DNA of 64,000 nucleotides from Trichobilharzia szidati (lineage: Eukaryota; Platyhelminthes; Trematoda; Strigeidida; Schistosomatidae). The stretch spans positions 154,836,199-154,900,198 of the forward strand of contig OX235279.1 in NCBI GenBank assembly GCA_944472155.2. Reading direction: 5' to 3'. Position 1 is the first letter of the stretch. Each line of letters opens with the position of its first letter. The notes under the pieces are model-generated. The model had not been told where the DNA came from. It ran no database searches and saw only the letters and a list, made by a program, of their open reading frames with translations. This document shows, one piece after another, positions 36,840-64,000 of the stretch. The position numbers and the translations under genes are program-made.

Positions 36840-38620
36840 AATTTAAGCTAATCAGAAACGGGCTTGAAGTCATTCAAGAAGCGTAACTAACTGGTTTCCT
36901 AGATGCTGACCAGTCTTCAGTACTAGTTTAGTAGAGATAGCTTTCTTTTCAGCAGGTATTTTCTCTTGGTTGTGACATGTAATAAAGTTTTCAAGATATC
37001 CACTAGTCAAAAGACTCTATATATACCACGTAGTTGATCAGTCAGTACTATTAATAAGCCTTATTTAAACTTACGACTGACTAAGAAATCGCCGATACCC
37101 TTATAAATTTCATATGGATATTTAAACCTATGTATATGTAAGAGTAAAGAGGCCTTGGAAAGATCTTATTGAAAACAATAGTGTTCTAATCATACTGATT
37201 AACCAGTGTGTCATGTGTCTTATTCTTAGTGTTGATGACGACTGAACTGATTCTCAGTTAACTTAAGCAATGTGATCACCAACCTGAGTGTTTTGTCATC
37301 TCAGTATACCTTGAAGTGATGAGAGGTGGTTGGTAGGATGCAAACAACAGAGATCCACAGACTTTGGTAACGTGTTTATTGTTGCTCGTTGTCAGTGAGA
37401 AAAATAATAATACAGAATTTATGAAATTATACAGATTCAACACACTAGGTCAGGGTAGAAATAGTGGCTGGATTTGTTTCTTTGGCACACTGAGCTTTGG
37501 TTATTTTAAGTGAATTCCCTTGACAGACGCTGTTTGGAGTATTCAGCACCTCGTGGTGATTGGTAATTTACTTGGTGCGGGATAGATGACAGAAAAAGAT
37601 GCTCAGTGCCATCTAGCTTAATGGTCTATCTAGACCTGGTGATCTAATATAGAAATATTGATGTTTCTAACTACAGCTTTATTCAGCCACACTGAGGTAT
37701 GTGTGTAGCGTCCCTATATTAACTGCACGTTTATAAAACTGATTCATGTACGCATATTATACGTTTACAGAACCTTATTTTAAGCACGTTTATGGGATAT
37801 TTGCTGTTGTATTATTGAACATTGCTTTTCGTTTGTTACATATATATATTTTGTGCGGTTACAAACTTTTTCGTTCGCTTTGCGCTTTTCAAAATTTCAT
37901 TTCTTTATCAATACATCTTCTCAAGTATTCGCTTGTGCTTCTTAATACAATGTTGTTTGTCATTGGCTGTTAACAGATTTAGCACATCGAAGGACTTGAA
38001 AACCTCGATGTAATATGTATGTCGACGCAGTATTATAAACCGAAAGGTATTTAGTGTACTATAGCTGTTCTCAGACACGAACAACCAAGTTCCTAATGTG
38101 AAACGGTTGATATTAATGTTGTTAACAATAATTCCTCAATTATTATGAACATATATCACTGTAGAACCTGATAAAGAAGTTACCAAAGGAATAAGAATCA
38201 GCTGAATTCCTATAATAATTTCTGAAGTGTACGCTTCAGTGAGATGGACATTGAATCCATTATTAACTCCTGGAACCTAACTTCATCGCTAACTAAACCA
38301 AGCCACTGCTAAATTCAAGTCTATGTGAAAACAATCAGGATGGAATTACAGGTCACCTCCTGGTGAATAGAGTGGATATCAAGGAAGGACCGATTTCATT
38401 GATCTTTCAAAGTCATCGGGGAGATGGTTCTCTTGAGTCGCGATATTATGATTACTGAAAATGAAGTGAGAGCATTTAGTCACCGATAGGCTCTATGTAG
38501 ATGTCTTCAACACTTTACGGGATGAACTACAGAACTCAACTGATGAATAAATCTTAATTGCAAGTTAATCCACAAAAGTTTAATACAACTGTGATTGGAT
38601 GAATGATGCATAGAGCGTAA
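36840..38620. other. Unassigned DNA
   Basis: No gene or element recognised. Short frames near 37746-38013 overlap one another in two frames and look like chance. Confidence 0.4.
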
Positions 38621-38629
38621 CTGAGAGTC

Positions 38630-38890
38630 ATGGATCACTGGACGTCTGTTTAAGCCTTGCTTAGGACTCTTGATCCGTGCACACTAGCGAGCCCGGCACC
38701 TTTGGTTTATGAGGCCATGCTCATTGACCATCCACAGCCACTTGGGCTTGAATTCAATGAATCATGAATTCTGACTTCTATCTAATGGTGATATGGTGCT
38801 ACACTCAATCAGCGCCTTCGATAACCATTCACTTCCTACTGATATGGTGGACCTCACTGGTCACTACTTCTCTGTGCGGTTTAAGGACAT
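38630..38890 (+). repeat. Diverged Sm-alpha-like body fragment
   Basis: 38755-38830 (ATGAATTCTGACTTCTATCTAA, then GTGCTAC) parallels 27290-27335 (ATGAATTCTAACTTCTATCAAC, then GCGCTAC). 38840-38870 (GGTGGACCTCACTGGTCACT) parallels 27387-27411. No hammerhead core is left. Confidence 0.45.
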
Positions 38891-39041
38891 CTATCTGTCA
38901 AGTGGGTTTTCTGAATTCCATTGGTACTTGAGCTTAATTGTACGTGAAAAATTATTTCTATAGATGTAAAAGAAGGTGTATGGAACGAAAACTCGGTCAA
39001 TGAAGCGTTGGAATCGTAGCGGTAGGTACACCGTCGTGTCA

Positions 39042-39060
39042 CGTTCGTTCGTTCGTTCGT
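39042..39060. repeat. (GTTC)n short tandem repeat
   Basis: Four to five GTTC/TTCG units in a row. Confidence 0.8.
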
Positions 39061-39219
39061 GCACTATCTCTAGCTAGTTAAGCAATCATCTCGCACTCCG
39101 ATTTGGTGCCGAAATATAGCTCGTAATTCGGACTGTCAATTCTCATGTTTTGCTTTGCCTTTGGTCTACGCGGAACGAATACCATAGAAGTTGTGGATAT
39201 TAGATCCTGCGTTAGTATA

Positions 39220-40142
39220 CTTCGTACTATCCGTGATGGTCAATACCTTCAGTCTCTAAAGAATGTTTATGTTGCATTCCGGAGTCCGGATTTCATACGT
39301 GGAGATTCGAATACCCCGGAAGGCGTGATGATTCTATTCTTCCCAATATCTTATTTTGCCTTCGAGATTCGACTGTATGTCTTAGCCAAATCTGTTTTCA
39401 AAAGGAATATTTGCACAAGATAATGTTGCCGTTAAGTCAGGTATGGGAGGCAGTGAGTGATGCCAAGGGTGAGCATATGGTCAAATTCATTTCCAGGAAG
39501 TTGTCGTTCTCTGGATGCCACAGGTCGTCCGGAGGTTTTGATTTGATGCATAGCATTGCTGGTTATGCACGATAGGTCGTTAGAAGGGCAACTGAGTTCT
39601 GGGTGCTTGTCAACAATGGGCTGAAATGTTGGATCGACTACCGACTTCGTCTCAACCAGTGACAGGCTGTGACCTAAGTAGGTGATACCTTTAATAGACA
39701 GTCTTGTGTAGCCATCTGCCAGCCGTTTTCAACGGAAATCTACCAGCAGATTATGATGATTAAGTCGGTCCCTGCCTACGATAGGCATTGTGACATCAGA
39801 AAGGAGGAAAATCCACTGAATAGGTTTGCGTAAACCTACGTTCAGATAGACGCATTTCCAACCAAATGTTGCAACAAGTTTTCCATTTGCAGTCTGTAAG
39901 TTGAAGGTAGGTTCCTTCTGTCGATCTGCTGCTGTAGCAGGAAGAACGCTGATTTCGGTACCTGTGTCAGCCAAGTACCAGTCTTCGTTAACTACATCGC
40001 GGATGGAATTTAGTTGAGGAGAGGTGAATGGTGAAACAAAAAGTGAACCAGTGTTAAGCTGGCCAAGGGAAGAGGCTGAGTTCAATGTAAATCGCACAGT
40101 GTAAAGAGGTGAAGTGGGAAGACAGGTAAAAGACAATTCCAC
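39220..40142 (-). mobile_element. Ty3/gypsy (Boudicca-like) fragment, protease to early RT, inverted relative to 31160
   Basis: The minus-strand frame 40142-39729 (137 codons) carries the end of gag/linker and the protease YLADTGTEISVLPATAADRQ, close to the copy at 31265. Further along the minus strand, broken frames give LSIKGI, PIVDKHPEL and the start of RT (KTDLAKTY, then IITPSGVFESPRMKSGLRNA). Internal bases present in the other copy are missing around 39440-39480. The right edge meets an RTE-D element at 40143-40165. Confidence 0.75.
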
Positions 40143-40159
40143 AATATGCTGGCAACTGG

Positions 40160-41840
40160 AACTGATAACTTCAGAGGGCGCCTGGGTTGTTCCTCATCAA
40201 GAAATACCACGAACAACATTCTCAGAACTTTAAGTGGATACGGGTCCCATAAAAGAAGCGGAAATCTTGAATGCATTCAAGCTACTGAAGTCTGGAAAAG
40301 CAGCAGAACCAGACGGAATTCCCCCAGAACCACTGAAAACGGCCCCGGAGACTGCACACATAGGCTGACGCCATTATTTCAAAAGGTTTGTACGGAAGAA
40401 AAGGTGCCCACTGACTGGAAAATAGTCTACCGTTTCAAGCCATCAAAGAAGGGCAACTTGGGCCTCTGCAAGAACTAGAGTGGAATCATGCTCTTAACCA
40501 CGCCAAGAGGAATGGTAAGTCATGTCATCCTGGGGAAAATGAAGGATTCAGTGAATGGTTACCTCAGTCTAGGACAAGCTATTAGGATTCAGGGACAGAA
40601 AATCACATGTATGAACTAAACTGCAACTCTGCACATCATCATTATCACACTGAGCATGGGATGGCAATCAAATCTCCACCTCAGCTTCATCGACTTCGCA
40701 ATGGCTTCCGACAGGAATGGCCGCGAAGTATTTCCGAAACGGATTCAATACTACTGAGTGGCCCAAATTATTACCAGCCCCATTCTACAAGTTTGTGACA
40801 ATGTAAGATGTCAAGTGGTCGACAAGGTAGGCTTTTGAAATGATGAGAAGAATGTAAGACAAGGCTGGCTACCATCACCGATGATATTCCTAATTGTGGT
40901 GGACTGAATCAGGCGACAGACTGTGAGTGTGGAGCTAGAAGACAGGAATATGTTGGGCCGATAAGAAGACTCTATAGGACCTGGAATCCCCATTGATGAC
41001 ATTAATTCGAGGAATTCCAGGTGAAAACCAATAAGCTGGGAGAAGTGAGGCTGGCAGAACAGGACAAGAATTCAAGTGAATACAGGGAAGACAAAGGCAA
41101 CGAAGATAGCCAACCAGTTATAACAACAGGTACCAATCACTGTTAACGGAGTAAATTTGAAGGAGGTTACTCACCCCCGTCACTCGTGTTGCTAAGCAGC
41201 ATAGTTTCAAATAAGGGCAGGCAGGAACGCAAGCGACAGCATAGATGAGAACGTCAGAATTAGTCGGAACAGAAAAGGCAAGACAGACCTTCATCACTTC
41301 AAAATCAGTTTTGGGAATCTTCTCCACTGCGCCTCAGCATAAAGAAGGAAATCCGGATTTCCAACACTGATGTTAAGTCAGTCAGCCATTTCTTCTATAT
41401 TTGTGAGAACTTGGAGTTGGTGTCACGAATAGCATTTGGAATAGGCTGCTGGAAGCTATTACCAACAGCTGCTTTCACTGGTTCCATATTCAAGATGACA
41501 TGGCCGGTCTAAAGAATTAGCAACAAGAAACTCTGGGAACGAATCAACCAAGGATCTATTATCCAACCAACAGTTATGGAGAAGGAAATGGAGATGAATC
41601 GGAATCATACAGAGGAGACAATTGGATGACATTGGTTACCAGACAATCACCCATATGGAACTGGAATGGGTTGAGCGTCCAGATGTGACCTGGAGGACAT
41701 CATGCTTGGAGGAGATGGAAGACTACGGGTAATTTTGTGTCCGACTAAAGAGAATTGTAGAGAATAGGGTGAAATGGAGACGTGATGTTAAACCCCTATG
41801 TTCCAGTCGAAACCCAATGGAAAAATAATAATTCTATAAT
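40160..41840 (+). mobile_element. RTE-D LINE copy 1, heavily decayed
   Basis: A second RTE-type family, distinct from copies A-C. It starts inside the ORF: ILNAFKLLKSGKAAEPDGIP, FQKVCTEEKVPTDWKI, then a broken GIMLLTTPRGM. The C-terminal half is in pieces: ISNTDVKSVSHFFY (41350), ISNKKLWERINQ (41525) and MEMNRNHTEETIG (41590). It ends near AACCCAATGGAAAAATAATA at 41815. Many stops, and no YADD that I could find. The 3' half aligns with copy 2 at 59695-60765. Confidence 0.75.
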
Positions 41841-41844
41841 AACA

Positions 41845-43200
41845 TAGCTGCATACTTCCAGATGCCGATAATCTGCTGCTTCATGTCATTCACGAAACTT
41901 ATTCGCATTGGACTAATATATACTTTTTTATTCTCTATTTGAACGTTTTCTGTGTTGATATTAAACTGCCTAAATTTTTGCGCGGCTGCTAAGAACTAAT
42001 GATGTTTGTGACGGCATTTCATCCAACTCAGTGTGTTCTTCTTGCTTAATCATGAAATAATAAGTAAAGAAAAAGGAGGAAAAACCCAAGATGGATAGGT
42101 GAAAGGCAATCTTGTTGAGAAGGAGAAACTTTACTCCAAGATCGACCATGGTAGAAAGAGCATCTGGACGGAACATAAAACTAGTTTATTAACGAAAGGC
42201 TAGCAAATCAGTAATCCGTTATGGAAGACTAACGTTTATGAGAATGACCCTGAAATACGTCTCCCTGTGAACAACCATAGTTTGGCGGTATATTTCCCGT
42301 AGTCATAACCCTCAGAGTAGAGCTTTTTGGCCACTTATCTACTTACCATACATAATTGGGAAATGAGAGCATTCTCAGGGATAGTTATCGACAGTGTTGA
42401 GTTCTGAATGTTTTACATACAGATGGGGAAATGACTGCTTCTGGATAAAACTTAGGTTTATTTTTCGAATGGTGTAAGCAGTGCTTCTTTTAAATAAATC
42501 TAAATAAGTGCGAAGTTATTCATCACACTGATAACTACACTGACAATGACTCAATGATGGATTTCCTCCACTAACATTCGCGAACAGTTATAGAGTATAA
42601 AGACATGGATTTGGTTGTTAACGTTAGTCAAAATTTCACTGGAAACTGAAGAACAGCTCTCGAGAGGGAATACTATGTGCTGTCGATAATGAATTTGTGT
42701 ACTCTGATGTTGGCATAACTCGCATGTTTTACCCAACCTAATTTAAATCTTAATCAAAATATGAAATCCAGACTGTGAGCTCATGTTGTAAATACAAAGT
42801 GGAATTGTGAGAAACAGATCGGAGAAGAAATTGGTCGTGAGACTTTCGAACTTTCAATATAAGGTGTTGGATAGATATATTTCCACTTGCTTGCTTAGAA
42901 TAAGGTAATATAATATGAGCATCCCTTAAATGATCTAGGTAATAATTTATCCTGTTTAGTTCTCTCTCTTGTAGAGCCGATATCTAACGAGAACATTAGC
43001 ATAATTTCAAAATCCACAGTCGAATATTTAACTTCTCTGATCTCATTTGTGACATCTAACTGCAAACCTGTAGGATTCGCTAAGAAAGTGTGCCGCTTCA
43101 GTACCTTCTGTTTATTCATCAAGTGTGGGATTTGACTTAAAGTACACACTAAATAAGATAAGCCTAGAGATCACTGTCCAAAATAGCATAAACCATAGGC
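41845..43200. other. Flank upstream of the MST kinase gene
   Basis: No recognised element and no supported exon. The promoter and 5' UTR of the kinase gene should lie in the right part, but I see no clear core motif. Confidence 0.4.
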
Positions 43201-43260
43201 GGAAAATTTGAGCTGAAGGTCGTCTGTTCGGTTACCGTTGAACTGTAAAATATCCCTCAA

Positions 43261-61025
<17,765 letters not shown>

Positions 61026-61149
61026 TGAAAGTTGAATTAGTGAGCAAACGCAAGCCCAAACTCTATCTGAGTTAACTGCAGAATATCACAAATCTGAACA
61101 TAATTATGATTCACTTTTGTTTTGACTGTGAACATGTGGTGTACCGCAT

Positions 61150-61830
61150 GACGAAGTAGTGATAAGGAGTGAAGTAGTAGAGTGTGTTGACCATTACTTC
61201 ACTTATTTTGGGAAACAGATAAGTCTTAATGGATTTGACTGATTGCTGACCAAAATCTCTATTGGGATACAAAAAGTTCGTGTGAGGTTCGCCAACTTAC
61301 CTCATCTCTGGTGTAGATTTGAGTGATATCCGGCTATCGGTCAAAGGACGAGTGTACTGCACAGCGGTAGTTCTCTCTGTCCTACTTTATGGCTGTTAGG
61401 GGAAAATGGCCACTGAAAGTGAAAGATATGAAAAGGCTGGTTAGTTGTCTTTGACCACAGATGTTTACTTTCTGTCTACCGTGTGTTAAGTGAGCAATAT
61501 TAAGTCAGTCGATGAGTTTGTGAAACAACTACGTCGATGGAGATGACTAAGAGGTATTTTATACATATCGAGCCATGGCCGGCCTCGATTTGCAATGTTG
61601 TTAGCCAACAAAGGATTCGGCTGGAAAAGAGTGGTCAAACCAAAGCCTGGCACCAGTATGCATAGGAAGATGTGAACTACCTGTTTGGGATCCTCGACAT
61701 GATTAAAATCAATGCCTTTTTTGGTCTACCTCTGTGTGTTCCCTGGTAAGTTGTGGCAACTTAAAATGGTGTTGGTGCACTTCTTTGCAAAGTTGTACGT
61801 CGAAAACTTAGTCAGTTAATCCGGCTTTCC
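61150..61830 (+). mobile_element. RTE (SR2-like, A/B type) C-terminal fragment, decayed
   Basis: Bases such as GTGAAGTAGTAGAGTGTGTT (61170), CGGCTATCGGTCAAAGGACG (61331), GGAAAAGAGTGGTCAAACCA (61621) and a 3' UTR piece (GTGGCAACTTAAAATGGTG, 61753) follow copy A from about 10535 to 11370. It carries many frame breaks. It lies sense in kinase intron 3. Confidence 0.7.
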
Positions 61831-61834
61831 ATTG

Positions 61835-62585
61835 CTGATTGGTCGCCAGTGGGTAGCTAATATCATACGTCTAACCCCCTTGCTGTGTTGGTAGGTACAG
61901 ACTGAATTAATTGTCAGCCAAGTTTTACAATATGTTCACCATAAAGCTTGGTGACTGGCCATCGCGTTCCCACTCTGAATATTGATGTTAGATGATAGTT
62001 GGAAGCAATCAATCGACAAGAAAGCCTGCTTGATCTAGATTTTGTAGTTGTTAGTACTCGTATCACAGCAAGGTTTTTTCTGCATGCAACCTTGAAGGGA
62101 CTAATGTCCCCTCTGAGATTCATACACCAAGGACTAAATGCACTAGTCAATATATCCATTAGAGTTCTTCAGGAGGTCAATCATGAGTCTTAATAGCTCA
62201 GTAGTAACATGTATCTAACTGTAGCACTGAATGACCCGGGTTCGTATCTCCGATTCCTTCAGGCTTTCAAATGGGAAACATGTCGATCACCTCCAAATAT
62301 CTGACATCAGTATAGTCTTACCCGTTTATTGATGTTTGTTTATAGCCAAATCGTATAGGGTGTTGAATGTGTGTATCCGTCTATCTGTCTACCTGTCTCC
62401 CTGCTACATAGTTTAGACTGGGTTAGAACTCAGTTCCCCGGAACAAATTACTCATGCATCAGTCTGTGAAACATGTAATTGCCATGTAAGGGCTATCCAG
62501 GTAGTTATCCAGGTTGAAGTAGTAGGTGGGGCGGGCTTGAACTTGGGACCACCCATTGGCTGAAAACTGGTTGGCTTACACTACC
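61835..62585. other. Intron 3 DNA, nothing recognised
   Basis: No supported gene, element or exon of the kinase. In particular I found no continuation of the kinase domain after APE. Confidence 0.4.
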
Positions 62586-62589
62586 GAGT

Positions 62590-63200
62590 TGGGAAGTGAT
62601 CATAAAGACTTTATTGATTTGTGGACCTGTATATGGACTGTTATTACTTTTTGGTCGCTCACACACCATAGAAGTTGACTTCTTCTTGGAGGGTACCTGT
62701 AACAGAAAGAGATTTAGTGTTGCATGACCACAAAGCCCAAGGGATACAGCTGCTTGAGACCAGCCATACACACACATACAGCTTGTTTTAAGTGGTGTCC
62801 GGAGTTGTGTTCTTATGAGATTATTACCGATGGCTGCGGGCTGTCATAAGCGAAGTCGGGATGTACAGTTATTGACATCGATCACTTATAAGCATTTCAT
62901 CTCCCTAGGGGTAAGGTAGCGTAACTGTTGAAAACTTCTTACTTCTGTTACATCCCCCTATTTGCCAACAGTTCAAATTCGCCTACAAAGCCATCAACAT
63001 AGTGTAAACCACTTACACTATGTGAATGATGGTAACTGCTTTTAGTTTAACGGCTATGCAAACGACTTTTCTTGCATGGTTGGACCTGCAGGAACCCTTA
63101 TTCTAGTTAGTGTAGCTCGTTAGAGGTTACTACGATATGCAAGCTCGTTCACCAGCACCACGTCAAGGTGGCAGCTATCGTTTGGGAGGTTAACGAGTGA
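62590..63200 (-). mobile_element. RTE (copy-B type) 5'-UTR fragment
   Basis: The plus-strand sequence parallels 47240-47790 in order: AGTTGACTTCTTCTTGGAGG, AGTGTTGCATGACC, GCCATACACACACATACAGC, CGGGATGTACA, GGTAACTGCTTTTAGTTTAA, ACCACGTCAAGGTGGCAGCT. No coding part of the element follows, so only its 5' untranslated part is here. Confidence 0.65.
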
Positions 63201-63384
63201 CACCTCCATATATGCCGGATTTTAGACGGAAAAATATTAGTTTAAAAATCTTCAAAATGTTAGTCGAATGAAAGTTGTTAGAATGAGATTCTATCAAATC
63301 GACTCTACGAGTCACCGAAACTAACCTTTAAAGTAGTCAGCATATATTCTATTTATTTCTATTCTCCGAAGTCCTTTTTAACTG

Positions 63385-64000
63385 TTTTCAGGAATTGGTC
63401 ATAAGCTTTGATTTCCTTCTCACACAATCTCCTGGATGTCACTCTTGGACACAAACTCAACTCGTCATTTCCCACATGGATTTCACTCAAGCGATAACTT
63501 GGCGAGTGGTGTCACTCAACGGTCCTTACCGTGTGTGTCTAATTCATCTCCATTTTCTTCGGCATATTTGTTGTGAAGGTGATAGATTCTTGGTCGGTTC
63601 ATCGCATCGCTAGAGTTCCTTTTTGCTAATCGTTCCTGACTGGCTATCTGATCTTCATTATTGAGCAGAGGTAACTGTTGATTAAAAGTCAGGAGCAGCC
63701 TGTTAGGAATGATTTTCGTGAAGCATTCACCAGGCTTCTGAACCATATATAGAAGTGCTGATCTGACATTAATGTTGAAAATCCAAATGTTCTTGTTTAT
63801 GCTAAATACAGTAGACTTCCACACTGATTTCAGATTAATGTAGGCCTGTCTCGCTTATCCGACGCCATCCTACCTGGCTTTGATATCCTCATCTGTGTCA
63901 TCGACTGTAGTTGAAACGATGCTGCCATGGTAAGGAAATGAAAGAGGTGACCTCCCACTAGTGATGGTGACTGGTGCTTGTTGTTGTTGGTCGTAATATA
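63385..64000 (-). mobile_element. RTE-D fragment running off the right edge
   Basis: Minus-strand frames include WKSTVFSINKNIWIFNINVR and SALLYMVQK (for the VKSVLLYG-like block after the RT palm). The bases GATGAGGATATCAAAGCCAG parallel GATGAAGATATCAAAACGGA at 60172 in copy 2. The 63400-63660 part parallels 25360-25610. Confidence 0.6.

Noticed and set aside
37746..38013. Two overlapping 60-75 codon frames rich in hydrophobic residues
   Set aside because: Overlapping frames in AT-rich DNA give such hydrophobic translations by chance; no conserved pattern.

Overview
The window looks like nuclear DNA of a parasitic flatworm, most probably a schistosome blood fluke. Three things point there. 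The DNA is AT-rich. One conserved gene has very short introns (one of 39 bp). The rest is packed with the retroelements expected of schistosomes: RTE-clade LINEs of the SR2 type, CR1-like LINEs, a Ty3/gypsy element resembling Boudicca, Penelope-like (GIY-YIG) elements, tRNA-derived SINEs, and Sm-alpha-like repeats carrying hammerhead-ribozyme remnants. These names rest on motif recognition by eye; no database search was possible.

Only two host genes are visible, both on the + strand. The first is a complete four-exon SET/TAF-I (NAP-family histone chaperone) gene at 2510-3491. The second is the 5' part of a Hippo/MST (STK3/4) kinase gene. Its exons at 43261-43401, 57094-57342 and 60831-60986 encode the kinase domain from the start codon to the APE motif, and the gene runs off the right edge.

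Layout. 1-5570: SET gene and unassigned flanks. 5570-16980: fragments of RTE, CR1-like and Penelope-like elements, a 5'-truncated RTE copy (A, 9362-11460), two SINE copies, and a 64-bp-arm palindrome at 16081-16223. 16980-27490: mostly unassigned DNA with Sm-alpha-like repeats and a 605-bp near-identical inverted repeat (20052-20656 / 24348-24952) made of Penelope-like sequence. 27490-41840: a CR1-like LINE, a gypsy pol remnant, a second CR1-like LINE, an inverted gypsy fragment and a second RTE family (D). 43402-57093: intron 1 of the kinase gene, 13.7 kb, holding two nearly full-length RTE copies (B and C, both on the minus strand), a SINE, a palindrome abutting it and a DNA-transposase-like ORF. 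57343-60830: intron 2, with Penelope-like and RTE-D remnants. 60987-64000: start of intron 3, with RTE remnants.

Almost every element is broken by stops, frameshifts or truncation. The most intact is RTE copy C, with a 793-codon endonuclease/RT ORF. The points most worth a second look are: two RTE copies (A and B) sharing the same two frameshifts and the same altered RT residues; the hammerhead-bearing repeat family and the palindrome built from its 3' flank; two palindromes with 15-nt loops; a 100-bp RTE piece inserted in RTE copy B with a 14-bp target-site duplication; and a tRNA(Gly)-like SINE whose tail matches that of RTE-D.
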